Of a stretch of 5,005 nucleotides of DNA, positions 1 to 4,784 are shown in pieces. Each line of letters opens with the position of its first letter. Position 1 is the first letter of the stretch. The notes under the pieces are model-generated. The model had not been told where the DNA came from. It ran no database searches and worked only from the letters and a program-made list of their open reading frames with translations. Location of the stretch: contig CAZWJH010000123.1 in the NCBI GenBank assembly GCA_964634755.1, positions 1 to 5,005 on the forward strand. The letters run 5' to 3'. A program made the position numbers and the translations under genes. The stretch comes from JALXDT01 sp964634755 (GTDB taxonomy: Bacteria > Acidobacteriota > Aminicenantia > JAMOAD01).

Positions 1-57
1 ACATCTTCACATGGAGGTGCTTCAATCTCTAATATTTTTCAGGACAGAAGTGATTAA
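1..57 (+). CDS. C-terminal tail of an unidentified upstream gene (partial)
   Basis: Reading frame 1 is open from the window edge to a TAA at 55-57 and gives 18 residues ending in SNIFQDRSD. The fragment is too short to name a family. Frame 2 is also open, to a TGA at 92-94, but it would run through the predicted promoter of the next gene, so frame 1 is preferred. The stop codon lies inside a perfect inverted repeat. No intrinsic terminator with a T-tract follows, so some read-through into the downstream operon is possible. It could also be non-coding. Confidence 0.35.
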   Translation, partial: TSSHGGASISNIFQDRSD

Positions 58-71
58 AAATAATTTTAATC
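52..71. promoter_or_regulatory. Perfect 8-bp inverted repeat next to the -35 box (possible operator)
   Basis: GATTAAAA (52-59) and TTTTAATC (64-71) are exact reverse complements separated by four bases. The repeat ends directly against the TTGACA at 72-77 and is centred about 46 bp upstream of the predicted transcription start, a position where dimeric activators or repressors often bind. It is very AT-rich and has no T-tract after it, so it is a poor intrinsic terminator. A regulator site is inferred. Chance in AT-rich DNA remains possible. Confidence 0.35.
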
Positions 72-101
72 TTGACAAAATCAAAATAAAATGATTAACA
101 T
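72..101 (+). promoter_or_regulatory. Probable sigma70-type promoter of the oxidase operon
   Basis: A perfect -35 hexamer TTGACA sits at 72-77. The best-placed -10 is TAACAT at 96-101, an 18-bp spacer with four of six consensus matches including the first two and last bases. Transcription would begin near 108, leaving a leader of about 22 nt that carries the ribosome binding site at 119-126. This placement puts the ATG at 91 inside the promoter spacer and so argues against translation from it. The -35 is convincing and the -10 is weak. Confidence 0.5.
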
Positions 102-118
102 TTATATTAAATCACATG

Positions 119-126
119 AAGGAGGT
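119..126 (+). promoter_or_regulatory. Ribosome binding site fixing the oxidase start at 130
   Basis: AAGGAGGT is an almost complete anti-16S complement and lies three bases before the ATG at 130. No comparable site precedes the in-frame ATG at 91. The start at 130 is therefore chosen, which removes 13 residues from the longest possible reading frame. Confidence 0.8.
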
Positions 127-129
127 CCT

Positions 130-1626
130 ATGAATTTTCTGAAGGAAAGAATAAATTATCTATTTACTTCAACTAAAGGACTTGTTCTTGTTGCCATAAG
201 TATGATTTCACTTGTTACAGCTATCTGGGGAACTTTATCAGGCCCTATGGTCGAATGGGGAGTTAAAGATATAACTGTAAGACTTTTGGGGATGAAGCTT
301 GTTCCTCTTCAAAGAGAAGGAAGAATAATCATGTTATACCATACAATTGCTATGGCTGTAATCGCAATAGAGGTTTACTTTATGACTTCAATTCTTCCTA
401 TGAAAAAGAGGCAGAAAGTTAGTATTAACAGTACAATTACAATTGGTTATATGATGGCTATGGTTTTCGGACTTTGGTTTGCCTACTTTGGCCATAATTT
501 TGTTTTTCATGGTTTATTTTTAGTTGGTCAGGCTCTGGTTTTTTACGCTGGTTTACAACTTGCTGCTGCACTCTGGCCATGGAAAGAAGAATACAAAGTT
601 AAAGATAAGGATTATGCGCACACAAAAAAGGGTTATGATCTTGAAAGAATTGCCTTCTTTACTATGGTTATAGCCACTCTGGGCTCAGCTTCTTTCGGTG
701 CTGTTGTCGGTTCCTACTGGGGAAACGGTCATCAAACCTTTTTAGCCGAGAATTTAATCAGATTGGCTCACAAAACACCTCTTGAACTTGCAATAATCGG
801 ACACCTTCATATTATGCTTACTTTAATTGCTGTTGCCTTAACTCTTATAATTGGGAGATGGTTTGATTTTAAGGGAGTTTTTCATAAAATAGCCATGCCT
901 CTTATGGTTAGTGGTACAATTGTAATTACAATAGGGGTCTGGATGGTTGTTCCTTTTGAATTAATAGCTCATACCATAATTTATGTTGGCTCTGTTTTGG
1001 TTATGCTTTCAGCTTTAATGCTTGTTATTTTTGCCTGGGATAAGCTTATAAGAGAGGGAATTGCAGAATCGGGTAAAAAAGGATTTTTTGCAAAGATAAA
1101 GGCTCTATTAAGAGATCCTATAAAATTTGGACCTTTCTGGCAAATGGTTTTTATGAATTTTACCGTGAGTGGTGTTGGAATTTTTATGGCAGTTAAACTT
1201 GATGACTTTTTCAGAGTATGGCCATTCAGAGAAGAAAGAATTGCTTTAACAGGGCACTGGCATGTTCTTTCCGGCTTAATTGCCACTATTATTTTGATGT
1301 ATTATGCAGATATAATTGGGATGAAAGGTAAGCTCAGAAAGTGGTTTGGCTGGATTCTTATAATTGGTTCTGATATTGCCTTTGCATCCGCAACTATCTT
1401 TTCATTGAAAAGATTATCCGTGAAGATGTATTATGATGAGCCAATTACTGCAAAAACAATGGTATTAATTGATATTGGTTTGGGAGCGATTTTGGTTATT
1501 CTTGCAATGCTCCTTTTATGGAGATTATTTGATCTGTTTAAGAAAAAAGGTTTATGGAAAAAAGAACTTGAATCTCCTGAATTAGATGTAAATAAAACAA
1601 CCCCTGATATTGAAAGAGAGGTGTAA
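130..1626 (+). CDS. Divergent heme-copper oxidase superfamily subunit I-like protein
   Basis: This 498-residue protein has 12 predicted membrane helices (about 16-36, 66-88, 102-120, 124-148, 173-196, 219-241, 255-275, 278-303, 335-357, 371-394, 405-425, 444-466), the count and size typical of heme-copper oxidase or NO reductase catalytic subunits. H71 in helix II and H376-W-H378 in helix X match the family's heme ligands, and H225 in helix VI (GHLH) is placed like the first CuB ligand. The His-His pair expected near residues 270-285 is absent; only H281 is there. Additional helix histidines are H122 and H127 (helix IV) and H227. There is no N-terminal cytochrome c-like extension as in quinol NO reductase. 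It heads a five-gene operon containing a heme O synthase, which supports heme binding. Family membership is fairly secure. The substrate (O2, NO or none) and the presence of a metal at the CuB position are unknown. Confidence 0.75.
   Translation: MNFLKERINYLFTSTKGLVLVAISMISLVTAIWGTLSGPMVEWGVKDITVRLLGMKLVPLQREGRIIMLYHTIAMAVIAIEVYFMTSILPMKKRQKVSINSTITIGYMMAMVFGLWFAYFGHNFVFHGLFLVGQALVFYAGLQLAAALWPWKEEYKVKDKDYAHTKKGYDLERIAFFTMVIATLGSASFGAVVGSYWGNGHQTFLAENLIRLAHKTPLELAIIGHLHIMLTLIAVALTLIIGRWFDFKGVFHKIAMPLMVSGTIVITIGVWMVVPFELIAHTIIYVGSVLVMLSALMLVIFAWDKLIREGIAESGKKGFFAKIKALLRDPIKFGPFWQMVFMNFTVSGVGIFMAVKLDDFFRVWPFREERIALTGHWHVLSGLIATIILMYYADIIGMKGKLRKWFGWILIIGSDIAFASATIFSLKRLSVKMYYDEPITAKTMVLIDIGLGAILVILAMLLLWRLFDLFKKKGLWKKELESPELDVNKTTPDIEREV
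799..915 (+). repeat. Internal protein repeat, copy A (helices VI-VII of the oxidase-like protein)
   Basis: Residues 224-262 align without gaps to residues 375-413 of the same protein. Identical positions include G224/G375, H225/H376, H227/H378, L232/L383, I233/I384, A234/A385, K248/K399, G249/G400, K253/K404 and G262/G413. It is a protein-level repeat and the DNA is no longer visibly repeated. It matches the known pseudo-threefold symmetry of oxidase subunit I, in which helices II, VI and X are equivalent. Confidence 0.6.
1252..1368 (+). repeat. Internal protein repeat, copy B (helices X-XI of the oxidase-like protein)
   Basis: Residues 375-413 are the partner of residues 224-262. This copy holds the GHWH motif whose two histidines correspond to the high-spin and low-spin heme ligands of the family. 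The shared frame is G-H-x-H, then L-I-A eight residues after the first G, a K-G pair 24 residues after it and a G 38 residues after it. Confidence 0.6.
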
Positions 1627-1628
1627 AA

Positions 1629-2606
1629 ATGAAGAAAAAGGGCATAATTTTATTTTTTATAGTTGTTTTGGGTATAAACTTAAGCTTTTGCAGGAAACAA
1701 CCCACTTACAAACATCAATCGGTAAAATATATTGATACAGGTGTAGATTCTAATTCATGGGTTTTAATCCCGGCCGGAAAATTCTATGCGGGACAGTTTA
1801 ATGAGGAGAAGGATATAAATTATGATTATGAGATAATGTTAACTAATGTTACCAATCAAATGTTTGCAGATTATCTTAACAGGATTTTGTCAGAAGGAAA
1901 GGTAAAGGTTAAAGACGGAAAGGTGTTAGGATATTATGAGGGAGAAAAGTATTATGGATTCAGGCATGAATTAAAGATTCCAGAGGGTGATAACTATCCT
2001 TATTTTCTTTTAAATGAGGCCGGTGTTAGAATCAAGTATGAAAATAAAAAATTTGTTGTTGATAAAGGTTTTGAAAATCATCCGGCTACTTTGGTTACAT
2101 GGTTCGGAGCTAATGCCTATTGTAAAGCAATAGGTGGTGAGCTTCCGACTGAGATGGAATGGGAAAAAGCTGCAAGGGGAAACACAAAGAATCCCTTTCC
2201 CTGGGGAAGAGAGGTGGATAGAGATTATGCTAATTATAATTTCAGCCAGAAGGAAATAAGAGAGAAAGTTTTCGGAGTTGATTTTCAAATAACCACTCCT
2301 GTTGGATTTTTTAATGGTAAAGAGTATAATGGTTTTATGACTAAAAAAGCTGTAAGCCCCTATGGTTTATATGATATGGGAGGCAATGTATGGCAGTGGG
2401 TAAGAGATAGGTATCCTAAGATGTCAGATCGATTTATGAAAGGTGGTAGCTTTAGAAATTATGATATATATTTAAGAATATGGAGCAGGAACAGTGCGCA
2501 GCCTCAGTACGGAGGAATTGATGTTAGCTTCAGATGTGTGAGAAAACCTGTTAAAAAAACAGAGGAGGTAGAGGAAAACAAAGGAAGCAACCAAGAGGAT
2601 AAATGA
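1629..2606 (+). CDS. Lipoprotein with SUMF1/formylglycine-generating-enzyme fold, catalytic cysteines absent
   Basis: The 325-residue product starts with a lysine-rich, hydrophobic signal peptide ending LSFC at C21, a plausible lipobox although F at -1 is unusual. It is probably anchored in a membrane facing the periplasm. The SUMF1 fold is clear: IPAGKF at 47-52, HPATLVTW at 151-158, YCKAIGGELPTEMEWEKAARG at 164-184 (C165, then the LPTE-EWE-AARG signature), PWG at 191-193, YGLYDMGGNVWQWV at 245-258, KGGSF at 271-275 and FRCVR at 301-305. An insertion at about 85-150 separates the first two blocks, and the C-terminus is a charged tail. The two active-site cysteines that follow RGGS(F/Y) in true formylglycine enzymes are missing, and no EgtB-type His domain is present, so sulfatase activation is unlikely. 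C165 and C303 could form a structural disulfide. It starts 2 bp after the oxidase gene behind GAGAGGTG and overlaps the next gene. A partner or assembly role for the oxidase-like protein is inferred. Confidence 0.85.
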   Translation: MKKKGIILFFIVVLGINLSFCRKQPTYKHQSVKYIDTGVDSNSWVLIPAGKFYAGQFNEEKDINYDYEIMLTNVTNQMFADYLNRILSEGKVKVKDGKVLGYYEGEKYYGFRHELKIPEGDNYPYFLLNEAGVRIKYENKKFVVDKGFENHPATLVTWFGANAYCKAIGGELPTEMEWEKAARGNTKNPFPWGREVDRDYANYNFSQKEIREKVFGVDFQITTPVGFFNGKEYNGFMTKKAVSPYGLYDMGGNVWQWVRDRYPKMSDRFMKGGSFRNYDIYLRIWSRNSAQPQYGGIDVSFRCVRKPVKKTEEVEENKGSNQEDK

Positions 2607-3463
2607 GAAAGATTTTTTGTAAAATAAAATTGTACTTACCATTAATCAAAAGTCTCCAAACTGCTCTTCTTCTTTTTACTGGTATTACGGGATTTATGAG
2701 TGCAAAATGTCCTGTGATAAATTACAAAGTATTTATTTCTTTGGTTGGCTCTCTCTTTTTAACAATAAGCGGAAGTACTATTCTGAACATGTATTTTGAC
2801 AGAGACATTGACAAAAAAATGCCCCGAACAGCTTACAGACCCCTTGCTTCGGGAAAAATCAATGAAAAAGAGGCTCTTATTGTTGGGCTGCTTATTTCCA
2901 GTATTGGTCTTTTATGGGCTACTCTGATTTCCCCTTTGTATACTCTTATAGTTTTTTTAGGGCTTTTTTTTGATGTTGTAGTATATACGGTCTGGTTAAA
3001 GAGAAAAACTCCATGGTCAATAGTGTGGGGAGGCATAGCCGGTGGTATGCCTATTTTAGCTGGTAGAGTTCTTGCAACCGGAAGTGTTGATTGGATCGGA
3101 ATTTTGCTTGCTTTTTCAATTCTTCTTTGGATCCCCACGCATATTCTTACTTTTAGTATGATTTATTATGAAGATTATCACAGAGCAGGGATCCCCACCT
3201 TTCCATCTGTTTACGGGTTTGAATATACAAGGCTCATTATTTTTGTATCAAGTATCGGGACTGCAGTTTCTGTTTCAATTGGATTTCTTTCTTTAGGGAT
3301 GTCGTGGGGATATATGAGGCTCCTTGCTGTTCTTACTGTTGGGTTTATAGGATTGGCAATTTTTACTCTTGTTAAACATTCTCAAAAAACAAACTTTGGT
3401 TTATTCAAGTATGCTTCCCTTTACATGTTAGGAGCAATGTTAATGATAATTTTAGGAGGATGA
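2603..3463 (+). CDS. ctaB: Protoheme IX farnesyltransferase (heme O synthase), UbiA superfamily
   Basis: The product is a 286-residue polytopic inner-membrane enzyme expected to transfer a farnesyl group from farnesyl diphosphate to heme b, making heme O. The first Asp-rich motif is N62-M-Y-F-D66-R-D-I-D70, followed by M73, R75-T and R79-P-L, the pattern specific to the CtaB/CyoE branch. YTVWLKRKTPWSIVWGGIAG (128-147), a P-T-H at 178-180 and EDYHRAGIPTFPSVYG (190-205) match further CtaB blocks, and FKYASLYMLGAM (268-279) matches the last conserved helix. Length is typical. The ATG overlaps the preceding stop codon (ATGA), which indicates translational coupling. Placement in this operon suggests that it supplies heme O, or a precursor of heme A, to the subunit-I-like protein. 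No heme A synthase is present in the window. Related UbiA enzymes for quinones or chlorophyll are less likely given the R-T-x-x-R-P and DYxxAGIP motifs. Confidence 0.93.
   Translation: MRKIFCKIKLYLPLIKSLQTALLLFTGITGFMSAKCPVINYKVFISLVGSLFLTISGSTILNMYFDRDIDKKMPRTAYRPLASGKINEKEALIVGLLISSIGLLWATLISPLYTLIVFLGLFFDVVVYTVWLKRKTPWSIVWGGIAGGMPILAGRVLATGSVDWIGILLAFSILLWIPTHILTFSMIYYEDYHRAGIPTFPSVYGFEYTRLIIFVSSIGTAVSVSIGFLSLGMSWGYMRLLAVLTVGFIGLAIFTLVKHSQKTNFGLFKYASLYMLGAMLMIILGG
3454..3460 (+). promoter_or_regulatory. Ribosome binding site directing a TTG start at 3465
   Basis: AGGAGGA lies four bases before TTG at 3465. The same frame is closed upstream by TAG at 3453-3455, and the ATG at 3460 hits TGA after two codons, so TTG is the only credible start. 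The site overlaps the final codons of ctaB, which suggests coupled translation. Confidence 0.8.
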
Positions 3464-3464
3464 A

Positions 3465-4061
3465 TTGAAAAAAGTATCGATTCTGGACAGGTTGTTCTTG
3501 TTGTTAAGTATTTTTATTGCTTCTTATAAAATAGTTAAGGGAATGGGTGCTTACGATGATCTGTCTGTATTCTTTTTTACTCTTGGATTTGGTGTGATTA
3601 TTGTGGCGTCCCTTCTGATTTTTATTATGGACTTTGAAATCCTTTCCAACAAGCTTGTAGTTGTTGCTGCTACCCTTATTCCTCTTTCATTATCATTAGC
3701 TCTTGTGGAAACTTTTTTAAAAAAGTTCTATACTTTATATATGGTATTTGCAGTAGTAATATTTTTAGCAATACTTGTATTCAGATTTATGAGAGGAAAG
3801 CTTCTTTCAGTTCTTTCTATTATAATAGGTCACGGAATAGCCGGTATTATTATAACCTTTCTCCCTTTCTTTCTTTATTTTTCCAGAAAAGCTGCTCCAA
3901 AGATTATCTTTGTTGGAGTGGGAGGGGCATTGATAGGAATAGGCGGCCTGCTTTTAAGTTTTTTAAAAGCTGGTAAGCCTCTTTTATCGGAGAAAATGAT
4001 TCTTACAATTCTTTCTCCTCTCTTGTTTTTAATGACTTTGTTCTTTGTTTTAGGAGTTTAA
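3465..4061 (+). CDS. Seven-helix membrane protein of unknown function, paralogue 1
   Basis: I do not recognise the family. The 198-residue protein is almost entirely hydrophobic, with about seven helices (9-24, 34-54, 64-84, 89-107, 115-138, 147-167, 178-198) and no cysteine. It begins at a TTG two bases after the ctaB stop. It is clearly homologous to the next gene: both share ILDR near the N-terminus, N62, L71-I72-P73, H123-x-I-A-G, P134, G153-G154-x-L-I-G, FLKAGK (166-171), and a final ILxPLLFL helix. The lone histidine H123 is conserved between the copies and is a candidate functional residue. Loop charge places loops 3 and 5 on the cytoplasmic side. Co-transcription with a heme O synthase and an oxidase-like subunit suggests an accessory subunit or assembly or transport role, but no function can be assigned. 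Confidence 0.8.
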   Translation: MKKVSILDRLFLLLSIFIASYKIVKGMGAYDDLSVFFFTLGFGVIIVASLLIFIMDFEILSNKLVVVAATLIPLSLSLALVETFLKKFYTLYMVFAVVIFLAILVFRFMRGKLLSVLSIIIGHGIAGIIITFLPFFLYFSRKAAPKIIFVGVGGALIGIGGLLLSFLKAGKPLLSEKMILTILSPLLFLMTLFFVLGV

Positions 4062-4066
4062 ATTAA

Positions 4067-4074
4067 AAGGAGGT
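4067..4074 (+). promoter_or_regulatory. Strong ribosome binding site of paralogue 2
   Basis: AAGGAGGT sits five bases before the ATG at 4080 in the 18-bp gap after the stop of paralogue 1. It is stronger and better spaced than the sites of the other operon genes, so this last gene may be translated efficiently and independently of its neighbour. Confidence 0.75.
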
Positions 4075-4079
4075 AATAA

Positions 4080-4691
4080 ATGACCATTCTTGACAGAATT
4101 TTTTTACTTTTGACAGGATTAATTGCAGCTTACATGATTTTCTATTTCTTTAAGAAAAACAAAGAAGAAAAGTGTAGCTGTAATTGGTATTTTATTTTAT
4201 CATTCTTAGTACTTCTTGTTGCAGGTCTTATCCTTATCTTTTCAGGATGGGGAGCTCTTGCTAACAATTTTGTGGCAGTAGTTGCAGGTTTGATTCCTTT
4301 TGGTTTGGCAACAGGACTCATTGCAAAACATTGCAAAAAGAATGAACTATGGTACGGAGTTTTAATGTTAATAGGTTTGATTCTTATAGCTTATACAAGA
4401 TATGCTGGTACAGAAAAATTAGGTAAGATAATTTATCCGGTTTTCCATGCAATTGCAGGATTAACTATTTTCTTTGTTCCTATTATCTTAAGATTACAGA
4501 AAAAAGCAAGCTGCTATTATCTTTTTATTACTGTAGGAGGAACATTAATAGGTCTCGGAGGTATAGCTCTTGCTTTTCTTAAAGCAGGAAAACAGCTTCT
4601 CTTTTTCTCCCAAAGTTTTGTATTAATGATTCTTGCACCTCTTCTATTTCTTACGGCTTTATCCTATACCATAGGATTTTTAAAAGAATAG
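4080..4691 (+). CDS. Seven-helix membrane protein of unknown function, paralogue 2 with Cys/His loop motifs
   Basis: This 203-residue paralogue of the preceding gene has the same seven-helix layout (about 6-24, 36-57, 63-83, 90-107, 117-137, 145-168, 177-199). By hand, residues 61-174 align without gaps to the same numbers in paralogue 1, with about 44 identities in 114. The conserved H123 and the GGxLIGxGG and FLKAGK blocks are retained. Unlike its partner it carries C32-S-C34 in the first loop and H84-C85 in the third loop. Both loops are lysine-rich and so probably cytoplasmic, and together they could bind a metal. The ATG at 4080 follows AAGGAGGT (4067-4074) at a 5-bp spacing, 18 bp after the upstream stop. 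It is the last gene before the terminator. Family and function are not recognised. Confidence 0.8.
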   Translation: MTILDRIFLLLTGLIAAYMIFYFFKKNKEEKCSCNWYFILSFLVLLVAGLILIFSGWGALANNFVAVVAGLIPFGLATGLIAKHCKKNELWYGVLMLIGLILIAYTRYAGTEKLGKIIYPVFHAIAGLTIFFVPIILRLQKKASCYYLFITVGGTLIGLGGIALAFLKAGKQLLFFSQSFVLMILAPLLFLTALSYTIGFLKE

Positions 4692-4715
4692 TAAATAATA
4701 TTTAATTGATATTGA

Positions 4716-4751
4716 GGGAAGGGAACAAAGTTTCCTTCCCTTTTTTATTTT
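4716..4751 (+). terminator. Intrinsic terminator ending the oxidase operon
   Basis: GGGAAGG (4716-4722) pairs with CCTTCCC (4734-4740). The stem extends inward through one G-T wobble, two A-T pairs and C4726-G4730, giving about 11 bp around an AAA loop. A run of six T begins at 4741 and continues as ATTTT. It lies 24 bp after the stop of the last operon gene, so it closes the transcript before the symporter gene. Confidence 0.92.
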
Positions 4752-4770
4752 AAATCAAATTTTTATCCAA

Positions 4771-4779
4771 TGTTATAAT
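4771..4779 (+). promoter_or_regulatory. Extended -10 promoter immediately before the symporter ATG
   Basis: TGTTATAAT is a perfect extended -10 (TG, one base, TATAAT). Its last base is five bases before the ATG at 4785, so the expected transcription start is at about 4785-4786, on the start codon itself. No good TTGACA lies 16-18 bp upstream, as is common for extended -10 promoters. No Shine-Dalgarno is seen before the ATG. Confidence 0.6.
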
Positions 4780-4784
4780 ATGCA

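Noticed and set aside
72..84. FNR/DNR-like box reading TTGAC-AAA-ATCAA
   Set aside because: The half-sites are one base too close (13 bp instead of the 14-bp TTGAT-N4-ATCAA pattern) and coincide with the -35 hexamer, so it is more simply explained as promoter sequence.
91..129. ATG at 91 as the start of the oxidase-like protein (13 extra residues)
   Set aside because: It lies between the -35 and -10 boxes of the predicted promoter and has no ribosome binding site, whereas ATG at 130 has AAGGAGGT just upstream.
981..1286. Minus-strand open frame of about 100 codons inside the oxidase-like gene
   Set aside because: It lies fully antisense to a well-supported coding region, shows no recognisable domain and no ribosome binding site was evident.
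2010..2288. Minus-strand open frame inside the SUMF1-fold gene
   Set aside because: It is antisense to conserved SUMF1 motifs, and its translation looks like a composition-driven shadow.
1629..2606. Active sulfatase-modifying enzyme or ergothioneine-type EgtB
   Set aside because: The two copper-binding cysteines of formylglycine enzymes are missing, and there is no N-terminal DinB-like domain with an HxxxHxE iron site.
2833..3138. Minus-strand open frame inside ctaB
   Set aside because: It is antisense to the conserved heme O synthase motifs and has no independent support.
3128..3198. Repeated GGATCCCCAC-like decamer in ctaB (near 3129 and 3189)
   Set aside because: Both copies encode I-P-T within conserved CtaB motifs (W-I-P-T-H and G-I-P-T-F), so the repeat is explained by coding constraint.
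4142..4336. Minus-strand 64-codon open frame inside paralogue 2
   Set aside because: It is short, antisense to a conserved membrane protein, and has no promoter or ribosome binding site in the expected place.
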